A stretch of 64,000 nucleotides of DNA, taken from Pyropia yezoensis. Lineage: Eukaryota > Rhodophyta > Bangiophyceae > Bangiales > Bangiaceae. Location: positions 13,699,420 to 13,763,419 of the forward strand of contig CM020620.1 of assembly GCA_009829735.1 (NCBI GenBank), in the 5' to 3' direction. Below the pieces are notes generated by a model that was given only the letters and a program-made list of their open reading frames with translations, was not told where the DNA came from and did no database searches. The translations under genes and the position numbers were made by a program. Below are positions 31,264 to 42,838 of this stretch, one piece after another; the first letter of the stretch is position 1; each line of letters starts with the position of its first letter.

Positions 31264-34255
31264 GTTGCGTTATTTTGCTATCGCACTCGTGACGTGGCAA
31301 GGACCACTCACTGGTGCAGGGCGGCAAACTTGCCGGGGGACCAGCGACTCCGGGCCGCGGGCGAGGCAGACAACGGCGGCGGGATACGAGTGCAAGCGAC
31401 CACTCGAAGACGGGTGGTGCGAGAGTCAGGTAACGAGTTGGTGGTGGCTCCAAGAAGCGGCCCCACACAGAAGCCTGTGACGACCTCGGGCTACGGCGGC
31501 ACAGGCCTCACATCCGCACCGAGCGCTGCTGTGTGCCAGGTAGAGGGTGTGTAGTGGCTCAGTGGCCGCTCTTCACGGTCGTCGGCGCGGAAACCCAGCG
31601 ATGCAGACGGCGGCCATACGGCACCTCCGGTTGCTGCATCGCGCAGGCGACGGGTGCATATCTGCTGGCAGCTTCTACGGGAGACAGGCGCCAGGGCAAA
31701 GGGACAGTAGCCGGGAAGACACTTATTGATGACGACGCTGCCAGGTTGGTGGCGCGGCGACGCCGGCGAACAAGGAGTGCCGAAGCCAGCCCAGCCCAAC
31801 GACGACGGGACACGGTAGGAAGGGGCGTGACCGACACGCGGGAAAATGGGGCGGGGTGCGGCGAGTACGGCGGCGCTGCGACGGTGGCGAGTGGGGAGTG
31901 ATGCAGCCAGTCAGGGAAGGCGGCTGAAGGAGCAAGCAGGGAGGGTCGCTGCCCGCACGTGGGCGAGTGGCGAGGGGTGCGGCCGCCACGGAAGAGCGGC
32001 GACGGGGGCGAGTAGGTAGAGGCACAGCCAGCCAGGTCACGGGAGCGTGTTGAAAGGGGCGCGAGGCGAGTGAGCTCGCCCCTACAATCGGCTCGTCGCA
32101 ATGCGCGGGTCGAACGAGCCCGACAGACTGCGCTATTGGCCCACGGAATCGTCGTATGGAGGGAAACGAACCCCTCGCATGGACGTGTGGTCCAAGGGGC
32201 GGGAATCACTCGCCTGCGTTGGACCCGACGCAGCCCTGGCCAAGCAGCAGCGAGCGGCTGGGGCATCACTTGCCCCCAGTTGCTGGTTGCTTTTCGACCG
32301 TTGCCGGTAAGCGGTAGCGGAGAACGGGAGCGCGACGAGGACCGACAGAGAATCAGGCCAAGCTTCTACTCGGAGGCGACCGGTCGCGCGTCACGCTGCA
32401 GCTGCGCGAGACACCCCGCCCCTTCGTACTGTGGAATAAGTTTTGATCAGCAATGAGGAAATGGGACCGACCGGCCGGAAGAGCGGAAAGCGACAGCTAT
32501 TACCATGCAGGCAAAGAAGACAGTCCTTTATCGCCCGGACGTTCGATGGGGAGCAAGCCAGCCAGACGGCGGCGGCGTACTCCTCGTCGAAGGTAAGGAC
32601 GAAACATCATGCTGGTCGGTCGACCGAGCGAAGGCCAGACGGCCGATCGCGACGAGCATGGGAAACAATACAAGGATCCCTCCAAAGCAAGGACAGATAA
32701 ACAATGCAAAACAAAAGTAGTCCCCCAAAGGGCAAGCCATAAGAGCTCCCAAACCAACAAGGTTGGGGCCACCAGTCAGGGAGGCTACAAGTATGTAGAT
32801 ACCAAAATTCGGTACGAACGGCGGATATGCTACACGCACGGCTGGCCGCCATCCGTCTCCCGTGAGAGGGGGCCACTTTCTCCTTAGGACTGTGCCAGCT
32901 GGGCACGCTCTTGTCGACCCCTTACGATGCCGGACTTGGGCGGCGGCCTTGTCTCTTGGCCGTGGGGGTGCTTCAAAACAGGCAATTGTCGCCGGCCCCC
33001 CCTCAGACCCCTTCCGAGCACGGTCCGGTGGCGGCGACAACGTATATGTACTGTACGTACATACAGACTGGGGGGCGCCCGAGGTTGCCGCTCCTATCTA
33101 CGCGGTGGTAGTACGTGTGCATCCATATCCACTGCACAGGGGGCAGGTGCCGCCAGTTCGCCCGCCCGCCCACAGTGCCCCTCGCGGGTACGCGCTCAGG
33201 AGCGGCACCGGTGACGCGCCGGCCCAGTTGTGCCACGCACATCCCCCCTCTGAGCGCATCCTGAACAGAGGATGACGCAGCACGGGGGCGTACGATACAC
33301 TACGTGATCCATCCGCCTTCCCCCCTGGGGCAGCACCCCGACTCCGTGATAAATATGTATCATACTTCATGATGATTGTATGTGCTGAGGAGTGGGGCGC
33401 CCCGCTCGCGGGATCATCCCCTATGACAGGGCTGGGCGCGCGTGGAGCGCTTGGACGGCCGGCGCGCGGCGGCACCTGGTGTGCAGCACGCGGCCCCGTC
33501 AGGGCGCGCCTTGCGAGAAGAGCCCCGGCAGAGTGGACGAGCGGGGGGCTGGGCGTCATGGGGGGGGGAGAGTGTGGGCGCTTATGCAACGTTGCGCGTC
33601 GCTCCGGCTGTGATGAAGCCTCGCCTCCGCCAGCCGATGGGGGTGGCGCACGTGTCCCCACTTCTTTGCTCTCTTGCGCATGCCGGGCCTTGGGCGGGGT
33701 GCTTTCAGCGCTTGCTCCAGGGACCGGTCAGGCAGAGATGGGCGGTGAGAGTGACCAGAGCTAGAGCGTATCGGGATACCTACCCGCCGTTGGCGCGGAT
33801 CGAGTGCGGGGGGTCGCTATCGGCGCATGCGCCGCGCCGTGGGAGGCTCGTGTGCTGTTGCAGCTGCCCCACAGAGGTCCCCGCCGTCGACGCTCTGAGG
33901 ACGCGGGGACAGAGGCAACGGCCGTGAGCCGGCCAGGAGGCGCGCCCCAGTCTCAGTGTCGGCGCTTGCTTGTGGGGGTGCGCGCGCACGACGCCCGGCA
34001 TGACGAACGCATCGCCCTGTGTCGAGGGGTCTCTGCCTCTCTACTAAAGCCCACCCGCCGTGGAGTTGGCTAGGTGACGGAGCCGGCCTTACCAGCCCAG
34101 CCATCCCTCCCTCCCTCCTCCCTTTAGCACGTCCGGCAGCCCGCCTCTCCTCGCCACTGCGCCCCTCCCTTGGCCGAGGAGCCATCGACTGAGCCGTCGA
34201 TATCCTCGCTCCCCCCCCCCCCTCCCGCCCCTCCGTCATAGCCCCCTTCCTTGCC
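31264..34255. other. Intergenic region without a supported gene
   Basis: Very GC-rich DNA with many chance frames. A minus-strand frame near 32600-32860 encodes two hydrophobic segments (e.g. GIYILVASLTGGPNLVGLG), but has no start context or domain. A cytosine run lies near 34210. The last 200 bases should hold the promoter and 5' UTR of the gene at 34256. Confidence 0.5.
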
Positions 34256-35962
34256 ATGAGGCCCGCCGCCTTCTGCCGTCTGGCGGCGGCGGTGGTTGTG
34301 GGCACGGCCGCCGCGACGGCGGGTGCGTCCCCCCCCCCGCCCTCCACCGGCATTGGCGGCGGTCAGGGTGTGCCATCCGTGGCGCGCGACGGGGATTCGC
34401 GCGCCAGCTGTGCACCCGCCGTGGAAGACACCTATGCAATGCCGCCCACCCCCCTCCACCTCATCAACAGCTGGCTCGCAACCGACACGCAGGCGATGGC
34501 CCTCCGCGACGCCTCGGCGGCAAACGCCACGGACTGTCACCCCGGCGGGGACAAGCTGGTTCCTTGCTACGACGCGCCCGCCATTGGGAGCGGCGCCGCG
34601 GCGTTAGGAGAGGGGTGGTATGTGGGCCTCACCGACCGAGGGCCCAACCAAGACTGTGAGGACCTTGCGGACTCGGGGCGTCACCCGGCGGCAGAGGGCA
34701 AGAAAGGCAAGGGCTTCCCCATCCCCGCCTTTTCGCCGTCGCTCATCTACTATAAGCTTCGTCACGGGCATTATCAACGCGGCGGCGACCGCCGGGGGGA
34801 GGTGCGGTTTGCCAAGGCGGTGCCCTTCACAGGCACCCGCGGGGAGCGCGTAAGCGGCTTGCCCAACAGCCCCCGCGACGACACCCCCTATGCAGGGAAC
34901 TGTGCGGGAGAGCCGCTGCCCTACAATGTCAGCGGCGTGGACCCCGAGGACGTCGCGCCCATCCCCGGCACGCGCCTGCTCGTGGTGGTGGAGGAGTACG
35001 CACCGTCGGTGATGGTCTTGTCGTCCGTCAGCGGGGAAATTCTGGCCCGCTACGTGCCGGAGTCGGTGGCGCCCAGCCTGGCAGGTGCCCCCTACCCCAT
35101 CATTTCCGGTCTGCCGTCGGTGTTTGCAGGCCGCCGCAAGAACCGGGGCTTTGAGTCCCTCTCTGTGGCCCCGTCGGGCACCCACCTGTACGCGGTGCTT
35201 CAATCGCCGCTGGGGGACAAGAAAGCGCCCGGCCTGGCCACCACCACGCTAGTGCGGGGTCTTAAAATGCGGATCCACGTGACGTCGCGCGACGCGGCCA
35301 CCCTCACCTACGACTCTCAATTTGCCTATGAGGCCTCTGGGCCGGCGGCGTGGACGGTGGCTTCGAAGCAGCCAGTAAAGCCGACGAAAATCAAGCTCTC
35401 TGCCGCTGCTGCGATTGGCGACACCTCGTTCCTGCTGCTGGAGCGGGCCCCAGAGCAGGTGCGGCTGTTCCGGGTGGACATGGCGGCTAACACTACCAAC
35501 CTCGACGACACCCCCTACGCCGCCAGTACGGCTCTGGAAGCAGAGACGGGGGGCACCCGCCGGGCGGCTGCCATGGGCGTGACTCCTGCCCAAAAGCGGC
35601 TGCTGTGGGACTCGGCCGCCACACGCGGTTGGGAGGCGGCCGGTGCGGTCGCCCAGCAGGAGGGCCTGGTGGTGGATCGCAAGGGTAAGCGGGTGCTCAT
35701 GGTGTCGGATAACGACTTTGGTATTGAGGACGGCTCGACCATGGTGACGGCGATTGCGCTGGGGCGGCCCCTGGATGGCTGCACCGCCTGTGCGTCCGAC
35801 GCCAACGGCGCGGCGGGGGTCAACGTGACGCCGGGCTCGTGCCCACGGGCGGCGCCATTCAAGCGGGCCAAGAACGTCATCAATGTCAAGGAGGTTGTAG
35901 GGAAAAAGTCCTGCTGGGGGGTGTTCCGCTGCACGCAAGGAGGGAAGAAGGACGACGACTGA
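34256..35962 (+). CDS. Secreted esterase-like/phytase-like beta-propeller protein (568 aa)
   Basis: A single-exon ORF starts at ATG 34256 with a signal peptide (MRPAAFCRLAAAVVVG to about residue 25). The body matches the 'esterase-like activity of phytase' family: GLTDRGPN at 124-131, SGVDPEDVAPIP at 226-237, KNRGFESLSV at 295-304, and a closing block with EGLVVDRKGKRV and SDNDFGIEDGS near 475-500. Ten or more Cys, several likely N-glycosylation sites and a basic Lys-rich C-terminus are seen. Members are extracellular or periplasmic, form a propeller and may cleave phosphoesters; the substrate is not established. The gene is convergent with the SR protein gene. Codon use is strongly GC-biased like the neighbouring housekeeping genes. 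Confidence 0.85.
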   Translation: MRPAAFCRLAAAVVVGTAAATAGASPPPPSTGIGGGQGVPSVARDGDSRASCAPAVEDTYAMPPTPLHLINSWLATDTQAMALRDASAANATDCHPGGDKLVPCYDAPAIGSGAAALGEGWYVGLTDRGPNQDCEDLADSGRHPAAEGKKGKGFPIPAFSPSLIYYKLRHGHYQRGGDRRGEVRFAKAVPFTGTRGERVSGLPNSPRDDTPYAGNCAGEPLPYNVSGVDPEDVAPIPGTRLLVVVEEYAPSVMVLSSVSGEILARYVPESVAPSLAGAPYPIISGLPSVFAGRRKNRGFESLSVAPSGTHLYAVLQSPLGDKKAPGLATTTLVRGLKMRIHVTSRDAATLTYDSQFAYEASGPAAWTVASKQPVKPTKIKLSAAAAIGDTSFLLLERAPEQVRLFRVDMAANTTNLDDTPYAASTALEAETGGTRRAAAMGVTPAQKRLLWDSAATRGWEAAGAVAQQEGLVVDRKGKRVLMVSDNDFGIEDGSTMVTAIALGRPLDGCTACASDANGAAGVNVTPGSCPRAAPFKRAKNVINVKEVVGKKSCWGVFRCTQGGKKDDD

Positions 35963-37636
35963 GGCCTCGTGAGCGGGGTGCGGGGGTCCGCGCGGACCAG
36001 CCGCGCGGGCTGGGGTGCCGCTGGAGCACCTTGTCTCCAACGACCGCTGGGGGTCAAAGGGATAAATAATGTCGGGTCGGCGGGAGCAAACACGCTGTGA
36101 CGTACCATCACTTCCAGCCACGACAAGGTGCCTGGACTCAGCAGCCCAGCTTGAGAACACAGTATGGGCGCGATGGCGGACGCCGAGATAACCACCCGAG
36201 CCGAAAGGCGTCGCCAGAGGGCAATGAGCTTTTATTACGGAACCAGGAGATGGAAACACCAGGCGTGGGGGGTGAAAACAGAGCAACCACAGCGAGACAA
36301 AATAGTCAACCACCATATCAACCAGAGTCAGATGATGCGCCAAGACCGAGCCAGCACACAAACAACAGGTCTTACCCATAATAGCAGCAGGAGCAGGAGA
36401 AACCGCAGAGTCGAGGGGCCACACAGGCACCCACGCGCCCGAAGAAGCTGGAGGCACGAATACCACCTAGAACAGGGGCGTCAGCGGAAGCAATGCCTGG
36501 TTGTGCTTGGGGGCTTGCGGTGGAGCTTAACGGCACTTGGGGTCTTGGTGTGCCTTGCATGGATGCGCGCTGAGGGAAGAGACAACCGCTTGGGGAGCCC
36601 TCGCTTGGGACGCCACGGGCTGCGGGGGGCGTCGCTTGAGCAGCGCTGGCCGACTGCACTTGAAGGGGGCCCTTGCACGTGTGAATAGGTGTGGCCGTGG
36701 CGGTATCCGATGTGGGCTCGCTCGCCAACTTGGCCAAGACTGGAAGTGGTCGGGCGTGGGGCAACACTGGGCAGCGGCGGCAGCTCAAGGGCCTCCCCGA
36801 GACATGGCCACGGGCACGCCCTCGCCTCTTGTACTGAGAACCAATGGGTTCGCTAGCCATGGAGACCCTGGGTGATGAGAGCTGGGAAGGCATCGGGGAC
36901 CACAAGACGCCGCAGTGTCCCCACCAGTCCCCACGAGGCATGCTCTGCCACCAAGCCCGACGCTGGCACGGCCCTCTGAGGACTGGATACTTGACCAGCG
37001 GGCGCGACGAGTGAAGGAACTTGGGAGCCGCAGCGCAAAACCTTGCGAAGCATCTTGAAAAGGAAAGCACAGCAGCAACCATCGTCCACGGCAACAAAAC
37101 GTCAAGCAAACCATCAATCCAAACCAAAACATACAGCATACGTCGCGACGCCAAAATCACAACATGGCAGACATACACACTCCTCCCGCAACGCAATCCA
37201 AAAGTATACTTCATCATCCCACTCTGGAACCGACACGAGCGGCAGGCGGCGCGTGCGCTCGTCCAAACAATTGGAAACAACCCTCTCAAGCCATCACGTT
37301 AGGATATACGAGGGGTCGCATCGCGCGCGTCATGCATCACGCACGGTCCACACGATCAGACGCTGACAAACTGCAAACCACAGGGAGTGGACACGGATGT
37401 AACCCAATCGCCCCGGCAAGTGTGCCGATAACCAGGGGGGTACGACCAGGTAATCTCCGATGATGCGCGCTTCACGCACAACCACGTGGGCAGTACCATG
37501 CACATAGAGCGCTGCAGCACGCCGGGATGCCACCGAATGCCGCTCGGAGCAGCAAAACGCCGCTCGAAGCCAGATAACGCCGCTCACAGTCACCAAACGC
37601 CACTCGAAGCCACCACAAGACACTCCGAAAGGAGCC
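35963..37636. other. Region between two convergent genes, no supported gene
   Basis: This contains the 3' regions of the phytase-like gene and the SR gene. A minus-strand frame of about 300 codons (36372-37289) exists but has no domain and an uneven composition. AT content rises near 36160-36380 and 37020-37300, typical of untranslated sequence here. Confidence 0.5.
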
Positions 37637-39506
37637 TCACGTGACGATCGGCGAACGAGACCGCCTGGGACTACGAGACCGCCGGCCCCCCGTAGAGCGC
37701 CGAGGGCTCCCACCCGCCCAACGGGGGCTGGGAGGCCGGATGACAGCACCACGAGGGCTCGGTGGCGGCCGCACACCTCCCCCGCGACGCACCGACGGAG
37801 GGGTTTTGCCCCCGCCCATCGCACGACCAGGCGGGGAGCGCACCCCCAATCCACGGCGAGACCCCGCTGGGGACCGAGCGCGACGCGAAAGGGGAGAGGG
37901 AGAGCGACCCCCAGCCCGGCCACGAGGGAGTGGAGACAGAGAACGGGAACGGGAGCGAGAGCTCCCCATCGCCGCCCCCGACCGCCGCCGGCCAGAGGAG
38001 CTACCTCCTACCGGAGGGCCATCGCCCCCATTCCCTGGCCCAAAAAAACGGCGCCGCTGGGGGGACCGAGCAAACGGTGAGCGGCTACGGGAGCGTGAGC
38101 GCTTGCGATCCATCGCATCACCTCGCATCCGGCGGGCGAAAGGAGAGCGCGATCGCGACCGGCTGCAGCTCCGCGAGCGAGGCGACCGAGAGCGTGGCGA
38201 GCGGGACCGTGGCGAGCGGGACAGGGGGGACCGCGAGCGCGGCGACCGGGACCGCGAGCGCGGCGAGTGAGAGCGTGGAGAACGCGAGCGCGGGGAGCGC
38301 GAGAGTGGCGACCGGGAGCGCGACGAAGGCGAACGCGACACTGGCGAACGGGACCGCGGCGACCGTGACCGCGGGGACCGCGACCGCCACCCATTCCCAG
38401 TAGCAGCCGACATGCGCGGAGGCGTTCGCCGGCGCGGCAGGCGCGAACGGCGGCCATAAGGGGAGCGAGAACGCGACCGGATGCTACGCGAGCGCGAGCG
38501 CATCGGTGAGCGCATCCGGGGCCCACCCATCGGCGGGAAGCCACCAACACCCATGGGCGGGCCCTCGGGGCCAGCAAAGGGGGGCGGCCCCCCAGGTGGC
38601 GGGGCCCGCGGGTAGTTGCGCATTGGTGCCGCCCGTGGATAGTCACGACTCGGCATCCGGGCGCCGCGGTCCCGCGGTGACCACGAGCGCGAGCGCCGAG
38701 CGCCGCCGCCACCGGCGCTAGGGCCGGGGCCGGGGCGACCACGAGGTCCCATCACAGGTGAACGGGAACGAGACCGGGACGCGTCACGGTGCTCAAGCGC
38801 CCGCATCTGTTCGGGCCGCTTGCGACTCCCAGCAGCCCACATCACGTTCACAACATTCCCATCACGAAAGAGGTCCTGAAGAAACGAACGAGGAAATGAA
38901 GCACATCCACGAGAAGGTGAAGCACAGCCATGAGGCAGTGAAGCACAGCCACGCGGCAGTGAAGCAAAGCGAAGAGGCAGCCGAGCACAGCCGCATTGCA
39001 CGACAACAAGAAGAAAGAAGCCAACAACTGCGTCAGCAACCACATTCGGCGAGAATAGAGCGTCCGTCACACTGCACAGCATGCCCCGTCCACGTACGTC
39101 TTGTCCAGGAAGCAAGCACCAGCCGACCAACACATGCCAGCACGCCAGCATGCCAAGACCCGCCTCCTCTCCGCGGGCCGCCCTCACGGTGTCCGCCCTT
39201 CGTCTCTACACGTACCGTCCGATCCGTATCCTCCTTCGCCTTCTCCGCCTCCGCGTCGTTCTCAAACTCAATGTAACAAAAGCCCCTCGGCTTCTTTGTG
39301 TAGTAGTCTCGCGGCATGTACACATCCAAGATGTGGCCAAACTTGAGGAACCTGGCCCGCAGCGACTCAGCCGTGGTGCGCACCTGGTCATACCCGCGCA
39401 CGTGGAGGCTGATGGTGCGCTCCCCGCGGCGGTCTCGCATGCCGCTGCCGCCGCCACCACCACCGCCGCCGCCGCCACCACCGCCGCCACCACCGCCGCG
39501 ACGCAT
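37637..39506 (-). CDS. SR-type splicing factor: RRM plus long RS domain, one intron
   Basis: Exon 1 is 39216-39506 and exon 2 is 37637-38875, giving 509 residues. The ATG at 39506 (MRRGGG) is chosen because the frame upstream has only a TTG start. A run of about 16 Gly is followed by an RRM: RNP2 ISLHVRGY, then KFGHILDVYMPRDYY and RNP1 KPRGFCYIEF. The RRM is completed across the intron by NVVNVMWAAGSRKRPEQM, as in SRSF10/SRSF12-type proteins. Then come Pro/Gly-rich sequence and more than 300 residues dense in RS, RSRSP and SPRSRSP repeats. Such proteins bind pre-mRNA and promote spliceosome assembly; the RS repeats are phosphorylated. The gene is divergent from eS21. The exact paralogue is uncertain. 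Confidence 0.88.
38876..39215 (-). other. Intron of the SR gene (340 bp, phase 0)
   Basis: The donor is ACG|GTACGT and the acceptor TTTCTTCAG|GAC. Splicing joins the RRM without frame change; without it the RRM lacks its last strand. Confidence 0.85.
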
Positions 39507-40671
39507 GATAATCGGGGGCGAGAGAGATGGGGGAGAAGCGGCGTGCACGGGCGGGGGTACAGCCTCCAGCGGAAGATGCCCACGAGGGTGCAACAGTCAC
39601 CACCGACAGGGCACGGCGGGGAGAAGGACAAGATAAGAGCAGCCCCCAGACGGGGTCGCACGGACGCGCACAGGCAGAACGCCACGCAGAACCACAGCGA
39701 GACGGGCGCCCCACCCCCGCACAGCCGTGGAGAACGTTACCGCCAGCCAAAACGGTGCGTCGGCCGCGACGGTGCAGTGACGGGCGGTGCCGAACGGCCT
39801 ACTGCACCGACTGTCCACGGACGGTGACGGCTACACGGCAGGCTGGCAGCGCGCGGCGCCGCGTGAGGCACAAGGAACAACACAGGCGGAGGCGGCGGCG
39901 GTGAGCGCGCGCGCGCGCGCGTGACAAACTAGCGTCGGGCTGAGGGGGCGTGGCGGGCGTTGTGCGCACGGGAGCGGCGGCATGGACCAAATATGCGGAC
40001 GCCAGTTGTCAGTTTGACGGGCGGCGGTCGAGCAAGGGCGGGGGGGGGGGCGCGGCTCGCGCCGGCGGCGCCAGCACAGCCTCTGCGAGCGTTGTGCGGC
40101 GCTCCGCGCGCCAAATCGACAGCGGCCGCCGTGGGTGTGCGGCTCCGGGGGACGACGGGTGCGCTCGCCATCTCGCCTATACTATGACCTCTCCTCCCCA
40201 GCGGCCGGAGGTCGCCAATTAGAAAGCGGTCAGCCACAGATTCACAATACACTACTTACGCTCTGCCTCTTAGATAGACTCTCTGTCTCTTAGATTGTTC
40301 CTGGCCGCCTTCCTTGTTTGACGAACATAAACAAGCTTACATGACGAGAAGTGATATTCACAATAAAGTGTTAAGAGCATTGAATGAAGCGACACGCGTC
40401 CGACATCTGAAGCTTACACACGACGATCAAGCGAACGGTCGGTACCGCCGTTGGTGACCCCGACGGTACCCAATTTTGTTCGCAACCGCTTGGATGCTGT
40501 CCTGAAACACACGATCGCCCACGCGCTAGCCCAACCCACGTCGCGACACATCCCCACCCTCGCCTTGCGCGCATCCCCTTCCCCCTCCGCACACCTTCCC
40601 GTTGTTCCTCCCCCGCGTTATTCCTCCCCTGAATTCCTGCAGGACCGGGTGGTCTCTGTCTCGTCGCAATC
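39507..40671. promoter_or_regulatory. Divergent promoter region between the SR gene and eS21
   Basis: About 1.2 kb separates the two start codons. It includes an alternating purine-pyrimidine GC/GT run at about 39905-39922 that could form Z-DNA, and an AT-richer part from 40215 to 40400. No TATA box was assigned. Confidence 0.45.
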
Positions 40672-41257
40672 ATGCAGAACGACAAGAAGGAGGTTGTGGA
40701 CCTCTACATCCCACGCAAGTGGTGCGTTTTTCGGGGGCCGGACGGAAAGCCGTCTGGGTCTTCACGTGTGTATTCATCGTGTGAGAGCCATCGGCATGTC
40801 CGTGCTGCTGCAGATGCGATCCCGTTGCGGTGTCGTGTGGGGCATCTTCAACCATTGGGTGGGGTATTGTCGCTGCGCCGGTCCGTATTGTCGCTCGTCC
40901 GGGTGATGCCTCACACCCACGATTCCGTGCCTTTTTGACTGCTGTTCGTATATGTGCTGACGCTTCGTTGCTTTATTTCGGGTCTTTGTTGTACTGCGGT
41001 TGTTTCTCCTCGCTTCCGGTGCGTGCCTCTTGGTCGTGTCTGGCAGCTCGGCTACCAACCGTCTTGTCACCGCCAAGGACCACGCCGCCGTGCAGCTGAA
41101 CATTGGCAAGGTGGACGACAAGGGCCGCCTGACTGGTGAGGTGGAGACCTTCGCGCTGTGTGGCTTCATTCGCGGCAAGGGTCTCGGCGACGACGCTCTG
41201 AACCGGCTGGTTCGGGAGAGGGGGCTGCTCAGCGACCTCGCGCCGGCGGAGGAGTAG
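40672..41257 (+). CDS. RPS21: Cytosolic small-subunit ribosomal protein eS21, two exons
   Basis: Exons 40672-40721 and 41047-41257 give 86 residues. The start MQNDKKEVVDLYIPRK is the eS21 N-terminus. Exon 1 ends inside the Cys codon (AAG TG|GTGCGT) and exon 2 continues after GGCAG with C TCG GCT ACC AAC (S-A-T-N-R), restoring the conserved PRKCSATNR. KDHAAVQLNIGKVD and FALCGFIRGKG follow. eS21 is a small protein of the 40S body needed for subunit maturation. Length fits the family (about 83-87). The intron is 325 bp with GT-AG ends. Confidence 0.95.
40722..41046 (+). other. Intron of the eS21 gene (325 bp)
   Basis: It starts GTGCGT and ends TGGCAG. It splits a Cys codon after two bases. The intron itself is open in parts but encodes nothing recognised. 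Confidence 0.9.
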
Positions 41258-41337
41258 AGCTGGGGAGTAAAACTTCTTCGCACGCTGTTTTTTTTTGCGC
41301 CTATTGTTTAGGGCTCGGTTTTGATGTGGGTTGACGG

Positions 41338-41545
41338 GCTGCGACGGAGAACACCGACGGTTGAAGTACGTCGTCATGACAGTCGGCCACCCACCATCAC
41401 GGGGATTGTGGTCCAGCTGGAGAAGCCAGCTGGCTTCTCCACTGCTTCTCCAGCTGGCTTCTCCCGCTGGACCACAATCCCCGTGATGGTGGGTGGCCGA
41501 CTGTCATGACGACGTGCTTCAACGGTCGGTGTTCTCCGTCGCAGC
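41338..41545. repeat. 208-bp near-perfect inverted repeat (long hairpin)
   Basis: Arm 41338-41417 pairs with 41466-41545 (80 bp, two mismatches). After one mismatch, 41419-41433 pairs with 41450-41464, leaving a 16-base loop. The inner arm GGAGAAGCCAGCTGGCTTCTCC is itself a palindrome. It lies 80 bases after the eS21 stop. No target duplication or LTR-like end flanks it. It may be a foldback/MITE-like element or a transcribed hairpin. Confidence 0.9.
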
Positions 41546-42553
41546 GAGTGACAGTCTTGCTAGCAATGCCCCCTTGCGGACATTTGAGACATTTCCACCG
41601 CCGTTCCCCTTCGGCCTGTGCGCTCGCATCGCGGTCGGAGCCGCAAGGTTGCGTCCCCGGCGCGCGCCCGTGTCATGTTGAGCCCATCCAGCGTAGCACG
41701 CCTTAGTACGCCTGATCATGACGCCATGCTCTCAAGAGTCCTCTTCTTATGAGTGCTCTTTCGTGTGCAACTGCAGATGAAGTATGAAGTGGAATACGCA
41801 CGACACACCCAGTGCATTCTCAAGGCGGCCTGCGCGAGGTATCTCGTTCGTGCAATTCGCACTCGGAACGAGAGGCGGCTGTCTGAATGCTGCTGAACCG
41901 TTAACGTGGCTGAGATGTGTCACTGCCCGCCTCGCCCGGAAGAGCTTTCCCATCGTACATACGGCAGTACAAACGCGAAGAGAAACAGGGTTGGCCCCCA
42001 CCTTACACCATCGGGTGCGCTGAGCGACAAGCAGTTATCAATCCATGTAGCCATAGCCATGCGTCCGCAGAAAAGAAGCGGCGCCTCAGCGGACGACAAG
42101 CACACCTCACGAAGGGCCCAGAGGCCCACGCAACCCCCTAAGACTAATGCAAAAAAAACTGGTTTCGTCCTAGAGGGCTCCCAGCAAACGGCGCCACCAC
42201 CGCAGCGCGGGATCGCGAGCCGCACCAGCAGCCAACGACACGCCAATACCTGCAGCACAGAGTAAAACAAGGACACCACCCTTGGCAGGCGTCTCCCCTT
42301 CAACCTACACCACCATCGCCGTCGCGCCCCTCACCGTCCGCATTCGCTTAGCTCATCCGCCAAGGTCAACGCAAGCACCTCACCAGCCGACAAGGCCGCC
42401 GCCGCCCCACCCACCAGGGTTCGTGCACAAGGCTCGCCCGACGGCAACACCTCGTAACCGCCGCCGCTGCTCACGAAGACGCCAACACTGGCCACCCCGT
42501 CCAGTCTCGCACACCACGGATGCCCCTCCCCCAACAGGCTTTCAAAGCTTCAT
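41546..42553. other. Intergenic, no supported gene
   Basis: About 1 kb between the hairpin and eL43. Frames are short and inconsistent. The right end should hold the eL43 3' UTR. Confidence 0.5.
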
Positions 42554-42838
42554 TTACAGCTCGGACGTCTCGCGCAGGCGCCGGATGGTTGACCGCATCT
42601 GAACAGCCGCCTGGGTGTTGACCGACCACGCGCCGCCAGCAATGATCTTCCCGCAGGTCTTCGCGGTGCACTTCCAGATGCCAGCGGCCGTGCGCTTGAC
42701 ACTGTTCTTCCCGCAGAAGGAGCAGGTGTACGTCATCCGCTGCGCAATCTCCATGTTCTTGGCCTGCTTCCGCAGCGACGCACCATACCGCGTGCCGTAC
42801 TTGCCCATCAGGCCGGCCTTACGCGTCCGCTTGCCCAT
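42554..42838 (-). CDS. RPL37A: Cytosolic large-subunit ribosomal protein eL43 (L37a)
   Basis: The ORF has 94 residues from ATG 42838. The frame is open upstream but homology starts here ([20 protein letters not shown]). The C4 zinc site is seen as YTCSFCGK (Cys pair 1) and the pair in [11 protein letters not shown]; the second pair has four residues between Cys, where animals have two. [12 protein letters not shown] and the Arg-rich end follow. eL43 binds 28S rRNA near the E site of the 60S subunit. It is single-exon in this window. Confidence 0.95.
   Translation of the reverse strand: MGKRTRKAGLMGKYGTRYGASLRKQAKNMEIAQRMTYTCSFCGKNSVKRTAAGIWKCTAKTCGKIIAGGAWSVNTQAAVQMRSTIRRLRETSEL

Noticed and set aside
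31559..32269. Minus-strand frame of 236 codons
   Set aside because: Ser/Pro/Arg-rich random-like composition, other frames equally open, no domain.
36372..37289. Minus-strand frame of 305 codons between convergent genes
   Set aside because: Uneven composition, lies in presumed 3' regions, no recognised motif.
37641..38403. Long plus-strand frames opposite the RS domain
   Set aside because: They are mirror frames of Arg-Ser repeat codons (GAGCGC-type repeats) and encode only charged low-complexity sequence.
39905..39922. GC/GT alternating run as a special regulatory element
   Set aside because: A short simple repeat; Z-DNA potential alone does not support a functional call.
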